Positions 8,445-17,644 of a DNA stretch of 64,000 nt are shown here, in pieces. The stretch covers positions 1 through 64,000 of the forward strand of contig CANIWM010000015.1 in the NCBI GenBank assembly GCA_947471505.1, read 5' to 3'. The notes beneath the pieces are model-generated. The model had not been told where the DNA came from and made no database searches. It worked only from the letters and a program-made list of their open reading frames with translations. The stretch is from Chthoniobacteraceae bacterium (lineage in GTDB: Bacteria > Verrucomicrobiota > Verrucomicrobiia > Chthoniobacterales > Chthoniobacteraceae). The position numbers and the translations under genes are program-made. Position 1 is the stretch's first letter. The number at the start of each line of letters is the position of its first letter.

Positions 8445-9773
8445 ATGCTCGCCCGCCTCCTTCAATTGTCGTTGCTGTTGGTTCTATTGCTTGCTCATTC
8501 AGCACGCGCGGATGAAATGAGGCCGTTCTTTCTGAAACCCGATCCGGCACGCGATGAGAAACTGCTTGGCGCGATGAAGGTGCTCTCGTCGGAACTGTTC
8601 CGAAATGGGGCGACTCCCAAGCTCGACCTCGATTCATTGATCGGTTTCCGGCAATCGGTCTTTTACGGACTGCAGTACAAAGACCCGGCTCGCGACGCTG
8701 CGATGGCGCACATTCAGCAGGTTTTACGAGATGCGGTTTGGGACATGGATATGGATGCGCTGCGCGACTTTACGGTCACGCGACCCAGTTTTTCGGGAAT
8801 GGAAATTCTACCTGTATTCTTTAGCCGCTGGATTCAAGAAGAGGTGGCGAAGGTCGTCAGCGATCCGAGTCTGAAGCCAGCCTTGGCACCGGACGCAGAG
8901 CCTCTGAAACCGTTATATCGGTCGGCTGAAATGTACCGCGAACGAGCCTCGACGCTGCCGTTTGCGAAGCTGAGAGCGTCGGTTGCGAAGTTGGGGGATC
9001 GCAGTCTTTCCGATGACCGCTTTTGGGACCGGGTTGTCGACGTGGTAATGCGTCGAAATCAGAACGTTGCCAATGAGTTGATGCGCTTTGCTTGGCTTTC
9101 AGACTGCGGCACTGGGGCCATTGAGTTTTATGATAAGAAAAATACTGCGGTCTTTATGGCGCTACTCCACGAACGGCGAATCGCGGAAGCCGTGGGTGCC
9201 AGTTTCGATGTGCCCTCGGTGCCGCTGTGGCTCCGGAAAAACGGCGCGGTCACTGAGCAATGGCGCATCGACCTATTGAAGTTTTGCGGCCTCGACTGGG
9301 AAGGCGAACTACTCGAGTCCGGCCTCGTCCGTGTGCTCGCGGCAAACGGCTCCGAGCGCGCGGCAAAAGCGTATCTTGCGGACGCTCTCTCCGGCGGAAA
9401 CGTGGCACAATTTGCTTTGGAATGTGCGTCTCAGTTTGTAGCCCCGCGAGAGAAGCCAGTAGTGGAATCAGCGGAGATTCCCGCGCCGACACAAGTCGCA
9501 ATTCTCGACGCAATCGCTGCGAAGATGGGCGAGGATATCGCGTTCTCGGACTTGACTGGTATGCTGCGGATCGCTGGTCGGCTGGGACGCCCAGAACTCA
9601 AGCCGGCTCTGCGGCGATTGTTGAGCCATCCGTCGACAACCATCCAAAAGGGCAGCGCGGAAGTGCTTCGGGAATATGGAGAGCAAATCGAACCGATTGC
9701 CGACGCTCCTCCGGTCATGTTCCGAGTGACGCTCAACGGCCAGCCCTTTGCTTCGAAGACGCTCCAGTTTTAG
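8445..9773 (+). CDS. Secreted HEAT-like protein, 5' part of a gene interrupted by TAG
   Basis: 442 residues with a clear signal peptide (hydrophobic run ending HSARA). The body is mostly alpha-helical; the segment near residues 385-425 (LTGMLRIAGRLGRPELKPALRRLL) resembles HEAT-like repeats. The last residues (VMFRVTLNGQPFASKTLQF) begin a beta-strand pattern of the kind seen in carboxypeptidase-regulatory or Cna-B-like domains, and are cut off by TAG at 9771-9773. The next codon, ATG 9774, continues the same frame. The two halves therefore look like one ancestral protein of about 782 residues. Function not recognised. Confidence 0.75.
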   Translation: MLARLLQLSLLLVLLLAHSARADEMRPFFLKPDPARDEKLLGAMKVLSSELFRNGATPKLDLDSLIGFRQSVFYGLQYKDPARDAAMAHIQQVLRDAVWDMDMDALRDFTVTRPSFSGMEILPVFFSRWIQEEVAKVVSDPSLKPALAPDAEPLKPLYRSAEMYRERASTLPFAKLRASVAKLGDRSLSDDRFWDRVVDVVMRRNQNVANELMRFAWLSDCGTGAIEFYDKKNTAVFMALLHERRIAEAVGASFDVPSVPLWLRKNGAVTEQWRIDLLKFCGLDWEGELLESGLVRVLAANGSERAAKAYLADALSGGNVAQFALECASQFVAPREKPVVESAEIPAPTQVAILDAIAAKMGEDIAFSDLTGMLRIAGRLGRPELKPALRRLLSHPSTTIQKGSAEVLREYGEQIEPIADAPPVMFRVTLNGQPFASKTLQF

Positions 9774-10793
9774 ATGGTTAATGCCGATGGAGCGCAGGCT
9801 TTTGTTCGTGACTGTCCGAGCGACGGCAAAGGACTCGCGAAGATTTGGCGCGACGTATTCCTAGATCCCTCGACCCGTGGGCCAAGTATCCGCTTCATTA
9901 AAGTGCCGAGAAACGAGTATCGCTACGATGAGTCCACCGAGGATGACCTTTGGACTGAAACGATCGTCTCGTCCCCGAAGTCGTTCGATGGAGTCACCGA
10001 TGTGCATCTGAGCGCGTTCCGTCTATCGTTCGAAATCGAGCATCCCCCGGCTTCCGGAAAGGCACCAAGAATCGGGCGATTTACACTTCGGAGCCTGACA
10101 CACAAAGACTGGGTCGGTGCGTTTTGCTACACTCGGTTGCCCGTACTTCCGGCAGCGAAAACGACATTTAGTCTCCCGGCGATTGGCGCGGGTAAATACG
10201 AGCTGTTATGTGACATCAGCGGATGCGAACGCGTTCTACACGGACCATTTGAAGTCGGGCCGCAGATGGATCCAGTCCGAATCACACTCCGACGAGGGGT
10301 GGATGTTGAGGCGCGCGTGTTCGCCCCGGCAAACCAACGTGGGGCTGGTAATGTTCATCTTTATCGGGATGGCATCGATGTCAGTGCCCAATTCGGCCCA
10401 ATCAGTGTTGGTGCCGTGCGCCCGAGTCTGTTCTCAGGGCTGCCCGAGGGAAGTTACCAACTGCGGTTCAGTTCAACGAAAGACTGCATGGATGAGGAAG
10501 GACTCGATAGGTGGGCTACGATGGCCAGACGCTGGCCGCACCTTCGCGATGCAGTGGATTGCGAAGGCCGAATCGTGAAATTTGTCGTTGAACGCAAAAC
10601 CAAATCCCCGCTCGACCTTGGAAGAATCAATATCCAATCAACGCCAGAGATGCGGGCAAAGGCAGGTCCGTTGAGCCCGGTTCTTACGAACTCCGCAGGC
10701 ACTCGATATTTTTCAGAACGTCCGAAACCAAATGTGCCAGATTTATCGGAGCGTCCGATACCAAATGTGCCAGGTCAGATACCGGGGCTGTGA
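9774..10793 (+). CDS. 3' part of the TAG-interrupted gene (beta-sandwich protein)
   Basis: 339 codons continuing the frame of the preceding gene directly after its TAG. The product has no signal peptide and looks beta-rich (VRITLRRGVDVEARVFAP, LFSGLPEGSYQLRF), as in carboxypeptidase-regulatory-like domains. On its own it would be an orphan cytoplasmic beta-sandwich, which makes a single split gene more plausible than two genes. The C-terminus is two 11-residue repeats (SERPKPNVPDL, SERPIPNVPGQ) encoded by a 33-bp tandem repeat. Codon usage resembles the upstream half. It could be a recent pseudogene, a read-through gene or a sequencing error. Confidence 0.65.
   Translation: MVNADGAQAFVRDCPSDGKGLAKIWRDVFLDPSTRGPSIRFIKVPRNEYRYDESTEDDLWTETIVSSPKSFDGVTDVHLSAFRLSFEIEHPPASGKAPRIGRFTLRSLTHKDWVGAFCYTRLPVLPAAKTTFSLPAIGAGKYELLCDISGCERVLHGPFEVGPQMDPVRITLRRGVDVEARVFAPANQRGAGNVHLYRDGIDVSAQFGPISVGAVRPSLFSGLPEGSYQLRFSSTKDCMDEEGLDRWATMARRWPHLRDAVDCEGRIVKFVVERKTKSPLDLGRINIQSTPEMRAKAGPLSPVLTNSAGTRYFSERPKPNVPDLSERPIPNVPGQIPGL
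10716..10781. repeat. 33-bp tandem repeat at a gene 3' end
   Basis: Two adjacent 33-bp units (10716-10748 and 10749-10781) share cgtccga-accaaatgtgcca. They encode the last repeats of the plus-strand gene and sit at the boundary with the next direct repeat. Confidence 0.75.
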
Positions 10794-10817
10794 CCGGTCG
10801 GAGGACTTCGTTGAGTC

Positions 10818-10888
10818 TCACCGCATCACAAACCAAATATGCACGAAAAGCTCGATGCGGCGTAATACTCAAAGGCTCGGCGCTCGGC
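10818..10888. repeat. Dispersed direct repeat upstream of a gene, copy B
   Basis: A 71-bp counterpart of the repeat at 8299-8364, with the conserved words tcaccgcatcacaaa and tcaaaggctcggcgctcggc at its ends. It lies just upstream of the sulfatase start codon. Confidence 0.7.
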
Positions 10889-10902
10889 GCGCTCATGCTG
10901 GG

Positions 10903-12552
10903 ATGCGTTATTTTCTCTTCCTGTTCGTTTGCGGGGTCGCGTCCGCATTTTCTGCGGAGCCTCGTCGGCCCAATATCCTGTTCGCCTTTGCCGATGATTG
11001 GGGGCGGCACGCCAGCGCTTATGCGAAGCTCGATGGGCCGGGCTCGGTGAACGATGTCCTTCGCACGCCGAACTTCGACCGTATTGCCGCTGAGGGCGTG
11101 CTTTTTCGCCGCGCGTTTGTCTCCGCGCCGAGCTGCACGCCGTGCCGGAGTGCGCTGCTCACGGGGCGGCATTTTTGGCAGACGGGGCGCGGGGCGATTC
11201 TGCGCGGAGCGGTGTGGGATGGCTCCCTCCCGGCCTACCCGCTGATGCTCCAAGAGGCCGGCTACCACATCGGCAAGATGTATAAAGTGTGGGGCCCAGG
11301 CACACCGGCCAACGCGCCGTATGGTGGGCAAAAGTTCGCCTATGAAAAGGCAGGCAGCCGCTTCAACAGCTTCTCGGAAAATGTGACGAAGCTGGTGGCC
11401 AGCGGCACGGCTCTCGATGCCGCGAAAGCTGAACTGCTCGGCGAAGTCGGCGCGAACTTCGACGCCTTCCTCGCCGCACGGCCTGCCGATGCGCCGTTCT
11501 GCTTTTGGTTCGGCCCCACGAACTCGCACCGCAAGTGGCAGCGCGGCTCGGGCAAGGCGCTGTGGGGGATCAATCCCGACGAGTTGAAAGGCAAACTCCC
11601 GCCCTTTCTCCCCGACGTGCCCGAGGTCCGCGAAGACCTTGCCGATTACTTCGGCGAAGCGATGGCGCTTGATGCCGCGCTGGGCGTCTTTCTTCAAAAG
11701 CTCGCAGCTATCGGCGAACTGGATAACACGATCATCGTCGTCAGCGGCGACCATGGTGCGCCCGGTTTTCCCCACGGAAAGTGCAACCTCTACGACTTCG
11801 GAGCTGGCGTCGGCCTCGCGATTCGCTGGGGCGGAGCGAAAGGAGGGCGCGTCGTGGACGACCTCGTATCGCTGCCGGACCTCGCGCCCACCTTTCTCGA
11901 ACTCGGCGGCGTGAAAGTTCCCGCTGACATGTCCGCGCACAGCCTCGTCAATATCCTGCGCTCCGAGAAATCCGGCATCATCGAACCCACGCGCGACGCC
12001 GTATTCATTGGCCGCGAGCGTCATGTGGAGAACGCCCGCGACGGCTGGCTCCCGTATCCGCAGCGGGCCATCCGCACGCGCGACCACGCGCTCATCATCA
12101 ACTTTCACCCCGAGCGTTGGCCGCTGGGCGAGCCCTACCGCCTCGACACCGCGAACCCGCCGACCGTCAAAGAACTCACGGAGCAAACCCGCACCACGAT
12201 CCCCGACGATGATGCGGGCCCGACGAAGGCGTGGCTCATCACCCAGCGCGCCGACCCGCAGTGGCAAGCCGCCTACGAGCGCGCCTACGGAAAACGCCCG
12301 CGCATCGAACTCTACGACCTCACTCGCGACCCGCACCAAATGCACAACCTCGCCGAAGACCCCGCCTATGCCGAGACGCGCACCGCTTTAGAAAAACGCC
12401 TGCTCGATGAACTCCGCCGTACCGGCGACCCGCGCATGGTGGACGACGGTAAGTTCTTCGAGACCCCGCCCATGGCTGGCCCCCTCGGCGGCCCGGACAA
12501 AGAGGGAGGTGGCGTCAGTCCCGAAGTACTCCGACGCGGAGAGGCGAAGTAG
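10903..12552 (+). CDS. Secreted formylglycine-dependent sulfatase (type I, N-sulfoglucosamine sulfohydrolase-like)
   Basis: A 549-residue exported enzyme; the ATG at 10903 gives a proper signal peptide (MRYFLFLFVCGVASAFSAE). The metal-binding N-terminus is RRPNILFAFADDWGRH. The sulfatase signature is SCTPCRSALLTG, with C78 in C-x-P-x-R expected to become formylglycine, and VSGDHGAPGFPHGK carries the second metal-binding Asp/His. The C-terminal segment YDLTRDPHQMHNLAEDP is the usual end of the family. It removes sulfate from sulfated glycans in the periplasm or outside the cell. The full-length organisation resembles heparan N-sulfatase-type enzymes, but substrate specificity is inference. No maturase is in the window. 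Confidence 0.93.
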   Translation: MRYFLFLFVCGVASAFSAEPRRPNILFAFADDWGRHASAYAKLDGPGSVNDVLRTPNFDRIAAEGVLFRRAFVSAPSCTPCRSALLTGRHFWQTGRGAILRGAVWDGSLPAYPLMLQEAGYHIGKMYKVWGPGTPANAPYGGQKFAYEKAGSRFNSFSENVTKLVASGTALDAAKAELLGEVGANFDAFLAARPADAPFCFWFGPTNSHRKWQRGSGKALWGINPDELKGKLPPFLPDVPEVREDLADYFGEAMALDAALGVFLQKLAAIGELDNTIIVVSGDHGAPGFPHGKCNLYDFGAGVGLAIRWGGAKGGRVVDDLVSLPDLAPTFLELGGVKVPADMSAHSLVNILRSEKSGIIEPTRDAVFIGRERHVENARDGWLPYPQRAIRTRDHALIINFHPERWPLGEPYRLDTANPPTVKELTEQTRTTIPDDDAGPTKAWLITQRADPQWQAAYERAYGKRPRIELYDLTRDPHQMHNLAEDPAYAETRTALEKRLLDELRRTGDPRMVDDGKFFETPPMAGPLGGPDKEGGGVSPEVLRRGEAK

Positions 12553-12610
12553 AGAAGTAACAACCCTAGGCGGTGGATAGCGGAGGCTTTATCTCGAACG
12601 CCGCGAATGG

Positions 12611-12739
12611 AACCGCAGATAAACGCGAATCTTCGCAGATATTGTTGTTCGCGAATGCTCTGAGGCGACGGACATTTCTCACCCTTCCCAAAATTTCCAA
12701 CTCTCGCTTATCTGCGTTGATTTGCGCGTATCTGCGGTT
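12611..12739. repeat. Inverted repeat between convergent genes
   Basis: Arms 12611-12641 and 12709-12739 match at 26 of 31 positions; each starts aaccgcagata and ends cgcagata when read inward. The spacer is 67 bp. It lies between the 3' ends of the sulfatase and the convergent enzyme, where it could also act as a transcription barrier. The 'accgcagataaacgc' type of word is, to my knowledge, a common dispersed repeat in related genomes. Confidence 0.75.
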
Positions 12740-12758
12740 TCAAAAGCGCCGTTCGGGT

Positions 12759-15455
12759 TTATCTCGCAAGTCGAACCGTGCCGTTGCCCTCGATTTGCAG
12801 CACGGCACCGCGACTCGATTTCCCTTCCTGTTCCTGCCCGGTGAGCAAAATCTGTTGCGAGCCAACAGAAATAACGGACACGCGAAACGGCTGGTCCCAC
12901 GGGACCTTCAGCTCGGGCGAAGCGAGGCCATTTGAGAGCGAAAGCGTCACCTTCCCATTGCCGAATTCCGCCGACTTTACCCGCACCGCATCGACGCCGA
13001 TGGCGATTTGCTTTCCGGCATCCACATAGAGCCCGCCGAGTTCCCTGCGCGCTTCTGCGAGCCCGGTGAATACGGAGCTGCCTTCGCCCCATGATGGATG
13101 CGTGCGCATCGGGCACTGGGGATGCGCTTCGTGGTCGATATTCTCTGGCGACAGTCCGACCGGATAGAACATTGCGTGTGGAAAGATGCCATTTTCCGCG
13201 TGTCGCGGATGCACGATCAGCACGCAGCCGGAATGCGCCGCCGCCACGCCGCGCTCGATGAGATCCGCACGGCCCATCGCTTTTCCAAAGTACAGAAAAG
13301 GCCGCACGGTCTCGGCCTGACGCTGGTCCAGCATCGGGGCGCTATCACTGTTATCCACACCAAATCCGCCAAACGGGTTTGCCGTGTAGATGTAGTGCGG
13401 CTGCCACACACATTGCGTGAAGGAAAGGTAGTCCAGACAAAGCGCGCCGTCCTTCAGCCAGCGCGAATCTTGATCGGCGCGATGAAGCGCGGCGAACCCC
13501 TCCGCAGCCCAGATCACGCAAAGATTTCCTCGAAACCACTGCGCCTGCCATTCATCGCGAACCATCCCGAATGATTTCGCTCCGCACGAAAGATATTGCT
13601 CGAAATCAATCCAGCGGGCGGTGGGGATCACATCGCGCTCGATGAACTTCGCGATTTGCATCGCGGCTTCCTGGAAGCGGTTGTCCTTCGTGGCGTTGAA
13701 CATCTCTGCGAGAAACCACATCGCCACGGCCGACTGCGCACTGTCGCGCAAAATGGGGGACGCCTCCATCTTATCGGTGACATACGAAGGCACCGTTCCG
13801 CGTTCATCCACGGAGCTCGCGAGCCATTCTGCAAATGGTCGCAGATACTCGACGATGCGGGCATCCGGCTCCGCACGCAGGTGGTAGTCGAGCAGATGAG
13901 CCCCCGTCTTGCACAAGGCCGGGATCTCGTAGCACCGGGAGTCGCGGAGAAACAGCCGGTTATTGCCCGATGTAGGCTCCGTCCAGCTACGTCCCCATGT
14001 TTTTGCACCCGCGTTGAAGAGTGTCGCGAAAAGGCCGTGTTCGTTGCGGGGGGCCGCGAGGCAAAAATTCACAATACGTCGCGCGCGGCCCGCGAGCTTT
14101 TCGTCGCCCAACTCGCGGCCCCAATAAGCCATGCCCACAGCATCGCGGGCGCTGTTCCAAAACGGGGAGTTGTGAATCACGTCATTCCAAAACGGGGCGG
14201 CGCATCGGAAACCTCCAACCGGCGTCCCGTCCATGTCCCATTCGAGCCAGGAGCCCGTGTCTTCGTAGCCTTTCACTGGCGGGTCCATGACACCGGCAGG
14301 CGTGGAAACCGGCTTCCCGTCCGCCATTCGAATCGGCGAGAAAATCGTCTTGGTGACAAGTTTCGCGTATTCTTCAAACGGCATCGCCAGATGCGGCTGG
14401 CCGGTGAAAACCGGGTGGCCAAATCGTTTCCACTGATGCTGCGCAATCTTTTGGTAGCCGGCTCCGACGGGTTCGTTTGCGGATACGAAGAGATCGAACG
14501 CATATCCCGCGTGGTTCCCCGAGAGGGTCCGCACCATCACGCCTTCGGGCTCCGGGCGGACATACCGGATATGGTGCCCTATCGAGGCATCCATCAGGCC
14601 AAAAGTCATCACTGGTCGCATTGTCAGACCGCTCTTCACATTCAGATCGAGGCCCGTCGGCATTGATAGCTTCGTATCATCCCAGGGCAGGGAAAATGCC
14701 CCGCGCTGGATCTTCATCGTGCGCCGCGCGTCTGGAGAAAGCACTTGGTATGCGTTGATTGCGGCAAGGTCCGGCACCAGCGCGCCGAAGAGCCCTGCCT
14801 CCTGAAGAATCACCGCCGGCGCATGGAATGAACGGTCCCCGGTGATCTGGTCCCGCCCTGCGCCCGCGCGGGGATCGTCGAATTTTACGCCGGGAGTGTG
14901 GATGAACAAAGGCGCGCCATCCCGTGCAAATGTGTAAGCCGAAAGCAGGAAATCGAGTTTTGCAGGAGAGCCGGACAGCTCCGCGGTCACGTCGATATGT
15001 ACCGAGTTCTCCCCGCTCCTGAGGGTCATGGTTTCCGTGATCACCGCGCCTTCCGATTCTGACTTCAGCTCAATGATTCCTTCGTCGCCACCGTCACTTT
15101 TCGAAATCTTGCATTTCGCATCGAGCCCAGTGACCAGATGGCGATGGGCATTCTTTCTCGTATCCCAGAGTCGCACGGCATCCGCTCTTACATGGGTATA
15201 GTCTGGCGCAAAACTCTCCACCGTCAGTTTCCATTCCGCGCCTTCTATTGCGAAGAATTGCTGCGTTGCCGGACCCTTCTCCGGCGAGCGTATGACCACC
15301 CGCGTCCGCTCGTTCTCCATAGCCACCATTTGATCGCCGCGCTCGATTCGCACCGCTGCCCGAGCGTTGGACGAAAGTGAGAGCGCGAGTAGTGCAGCGA
15401 AAGACACACGGAAGGATACTGGGATTCGTGAAAGCAAACAAAGCCGTGTAAACAT
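12759..15455 (-). CDS. Large secreted protein, probable six-hairpin (alpha/alpha) glycosidase-like enzyme
   Basis: 898 residues starting at the ATG that precedes a signal peptide (ending SLSSNARA). The first 330 or so residues are beta-rich (EGAVITETMTLRSGENSVHIDV). The rest is a helical barrel-like part with Trp- and Gly-rich loops (ISPFWNSARDAVGMAYWG-like, SWLEWDMDGTPVGGFRC, SGNNRLFLRDSRCYEIPAL, FEQYLSCG). This layout resembles six-hairpin glycosidases and glucuronyl epimerase-like proteins, but I cannot assign a CAZy family. The position tail-to-tail with a sulfatase suggests a shared theme of sulfated or acidic glycan breakdown. Function remains inferred. Confidence 0.7.
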   Translation of the reverse strand: MFTRLCLLSRIPVSFRVSFAALLALSLSSNARAAVRIERGDQMVAMENERTRVVIRSPEKGPATQQFFAIEGAEWKLTVESFAPDYTHVRADAVRLWDTRKNAHRHLVTGLDAKCKISKSDGGDEGIIELKSESEGAVITETMTLRSGENSVHIDVTAELSGSPAKLDFLLSAYTFARDGAPLFIHTPGVKFDDPRAGAGRDQITGDRSFHAPAVILQEAGLFGALVPDLAAINAYQVLSPDARRTMKIQRGAFSLPWDDTKLSMPTGLDLNVKSGLTMRPVMTFGLMDASIGHHIRYVRPEPEGVMVRTLSGNHAGYAFDLFVSANEPVGAGYQKIAQHQWKRFGHPVFTGQPHLAMPFEEYAKLVTKTIFSPIRMADGKPVSTPAGVMDPPVKGYEDTGSWLEWDMDGTPVGGFRCAAPFWNDVIHNSPFWNSARDAVGMAYWGRELGDEKLAGRARRIVNFCLAAPRNEHGLFATLFNAGAKTWGRSWTEPTSGNNRLFLRDSRCYEIPALCKTGAHLLDYHLRAEPDARIVEYLRPFAEWLASSVDERGTVPSYVTDKMEASPILRDSAQSAVAMWFLAEMFNATKDNRFQEAAMQIAKFIERDVIPTARWIDFEQYLSCGAKSFGMVRDEWQAQWFRGNLCVIWAAEGFAALHRADQDSRWLKDGALCLDYLSFTQCVWQPHYIYTANPFGGFGVDNSDSAPMLDQRQAETVRPFLYFGKAMGRADLIERGVAAAHSGCVLIVHPRHAENGIFPHAMFYPVGLSPENIDHEAHPQCPMRTHPSWGEGSSVFTGLAEARRELGGLYVDAGKQIAIGVDAVRVKSAEFGNGKVTLSLSNGLASPELKVPWDQPFRVSVISVGSQQILLTGQEQEGKSSRGAVLQIEGNGTVRLAR

Positions 15456-15619
15456 ACGCCCACCATACGTGTGGTGCCGCTCATGAGAAATACAATGAGC
15501 ACACAAACAACCGACGAAAACGCACATCGCCGATGGTCAAACCTGCGTCCGGGATAAAAGAACGTCGAACGGCGTATTGCGGGGATTTCAACAGGCTGCT
15601 AACTCTGAGTCCACACACC

Positions 15620-16645
15620 ATGTTCGGAATCCAATTCATCAAGGTCCAACCCACGACATATCTACTCCAGTACGAAGGCGGCAAAATCACCCGTGAAGGC
15701 GCGGGGATGTCGTTCTTCTATTTCGCGCCGCGCACGTCGCTCGTGTCGGTGCCGATGGCGAGCACGGATGTGCCGTTTATTTTTGAAGAACAGACGGCGG
15801 ACTACCAGACCATCACGCTCCAAGGGCAGCTCACCTACCGAGTGAGCGACCCGAAGAAGCTCGCCGCGCTGCTCAACTTCACGCTCACCTCGGATGGCAA
15901 CCGCTACGCATCCGAAGACCCCGACAAACTCCCGCAGCGCGTGGTGAATCTCATCCACGTCCTCGCCCGCACGGAGCTGGAAAAACTTGGCCTGCGTGAC
16001 GCGTTGCGCGCCTCCGAGAAGCTCGTCGTGGAGCTGCGGAAAAATCTCGCAGCAGCGCCAGAGCTTGCCGCGCTCGGGCTGGAAGTGCTCGGGCTCTCGA
16101 TCCTCGCCATCAAGCCCACGCCCGACACTGCGCGCGCACTGGAAGCCGAGACGCGCGAGCGGCTCATGAAGGAAGCCGACGAAGCCATCTGCGCCCGTCG
16201 CAACGCCGCAGTGGAGCAAGAGCGCGCCATCCGCGAAAACGAGCTGAACACCGAGATCGCCGTGGAGAATAAGAAGCGCCAAATCCGCGAGACGCAGATG
16301 GACGCCGAGCGCGCAGTGCAGGAAAAGCAGACGCAGATCGCGAAAGAAAAACTCGTCGCCGACATCGCCCAAGAAGAGACACGCAAATCCCTCGTCGCCC
16401 TCGCCAGCGAGAACGCCAAAGCCGAAGCCGACGCCCGCGCTTACGGCGTCTCCACGACGATGCAAGCCCTCGCCAGCGCCGACCCACGCATCCTCCAAGC
16501 CCTCGCCAGCACGAACATGAAGCCCGAGCAGCTCATCGCCTTCGCATTCCAAGAACTCGCAGGCAAAGCTGAGAAGATCGGCCAATTAAACATCTCGCCC
16601 GACCTCCTTCGCGAACTCCTCGACAAGCCGCAGTCGCGGAAATGA
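15620..16645 (+). CDS. SPFH/Band 7 domain protein
   Basis: A 341-residue protein from ATG 15620. The N-terminal half is a Band 7 (stomatin/prohibitin-like) domain (residues about 5-180, with TADYQTITLQGQLTYRV). A long charged coiled coil (residues about 180-265, many Glu/Lys/Arg, e.g. RETQMDAERAVQEKQTQIAKEK) follows, then a C-terminal helical tail. No N-terminal membrane anchor is obvious, unlike many SPFH proteins. Likely an oligomeric scaffold. The gene overlaps the NAD-kinase-like gene by 4 bp (ATGA), indicating translational coupling. Confidence 0.85.
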   Translation: MFGIQFIKVQPTTYLLQYEGGKITREGAGMSFFYFAPRTSLVSVPMASTDVPFIFEEQTADYQTITLQGQLTYRVSDPKKLAALLNFTLTSDGNRYASEDPDKLPQRVVNLIHVLARTELEKLGLRDALRASEKLVVELRKNLAAAPELAALGLEVLGLSILAIKPTPDTARALEAETRERLMKEADEAICARRNAAVEQERAIRENELNTEIAVENKKRQIRETQMDAERAVQEKQTQIAKEKLVADIAQEETRKSLVALASENAKAEADARAYGVSTTMQALASADPRILQALASTNMKPEQLIAFAFQELAGKAEKIGQLNISPDLLRELLDKPQSRK

Positions 16646-17559
16646 ACCGCGTCTCCGAGCGTAAGGTCGTTCTGGTCGTTCGCGAGACACGGCTTGCTGA
16701 CTTGAAGCGGCGCTTTGCCACGGCGATGCAGGCGAAGTTTTACGTCAGCAGACTCGGCGGAGATTTCGGGGATTACGAACGCGAAGATGTGGATTATCGA
16801 GCCGCCATTGCGGGCGTGCAGCAGGAACTCTCCGCTGTGGCCCGAGTGCAACTCGTCGAACGCAAGCTCCTCCCCAATTTCATCTTCGGCCCCGACGACA
16901 TCGTCGTCGCGCTCGGGCAAGACGGGCTCGTCGCCAACACGCTCAAATACCTGAGCGGACACCCGCTCGTCGGTGTGAACCCGGACCCCGCGCGCTGGGA
17001 CGGGAAGCTCCTCCCGTTCAGCGTCGGCGACCTTGGCAAAGTGATGCTCGAAGTCATCGCCAACCGCCGCCCCACGCGCCCCGTGGATATGGCCGAGGCC
17101 GTCCTCAACACCGGCACGCGACTCTGCGCGGTGAACGATCTTTTTGTCGGCGTCGCCGGGCACAGCTCCGCGCGCTACCGCATCACGGCGGAGGGGAAAT
17201 CCGAGAACCACTCCTCCAGCGGCCTCATCGTCTCCACCGGCCTCGGCTCCACCGGATGGTATCGCAGCCTCATCACCGGAGCCGCGGCCATCGCGGGCAC
17301 CGCAGCGCCCGCGACAGATTTCGCGTGGGACTCGGGCGAGCTGCGCTACACCGTTCGCGAGCCATTTCCCAGCCGCACGACAGGCACCGCGCTCGTCGCC
17401 GGACGCATCACCGAAGCCGCTCCGCTCGTGCTGGAATCGCAGATGGGCGAACGCGGTGTGATCTTCAGCGACGGCATCGAGCAAGACTTCCTAGAGTTCA
17501 GCTCCGGCACCCGGGCCACCATCTCTCTCTCGGAAAGGAAGGGCGTGCTCGTGGTGTAA
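16642..17559 (+). CDS. NAD kinase-like protein
   Basis: A 305-residue protein. FGPDDIVVALGQDGLVANTLKYL corresponds to the NAD kinase/diacylglycerol kinase fold motif GGDGT, but here the second Gly is Gln and the Thr is Leu. GLIVSTGLGSTGWYRSL matches the TPTGSTAY-like block near the active site. A C-terminal beta domain follows (RGVIFSDGIEQDFLEFSSG). The start overlaps the stop of the Band 7 gene (ATGA). Because the GGDG motif is altered, the protein may phosphorylate a different substrate or be inactive; it is probably not the cell's main NAD kinase. Confidence 0.75.
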   Translation: MNRVSERKVVLVVRETRLADLKRRFATAMQAKFYVSRLGGDFGDYEREDVDYRAAIAGVQQELSAVARVQLVERKLLPNFIFGPDDIVVALGQDGLVANTLKYLSGHPLVGVNPDPARWDGKLLPFSVGDLGKVMLEVIANRRPTRPVDMAEAVLNTGTRLCAVNDLFVGVAGHSSARYRITAEGKSENHSSSGLIVSTGLGSTGWYRSLITGAAAIAGTAAPATDFAWDSGELRYTVREPFPSRTTGTALVAGRITEAAPLVLESQMGERGVIFSDGIEQDFLEFSSGTRATISLSERKGVLVV

Positions 17560-17644
17560 TGTCGGCGAATCTCGCCTGCGAGAAACGAGGAATGACGAAA
17601 CGCCACCGCCCACCCGGAGTTTGCTTGCCTGATTCCGATCGTGG

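Noticed and set aside
9771-9773. TAG read as pyrrolysine
   Set aside because: TAG is used as a normal stop elsewhere (for example dxr), and no pyl genes are seen.
12759-17559. Long open frames opposite the real genes in this GC-rich DNA
   Set aside because: They are shadows: the opposite-strand genes have signal peptides, domain motifs and operon spacing.
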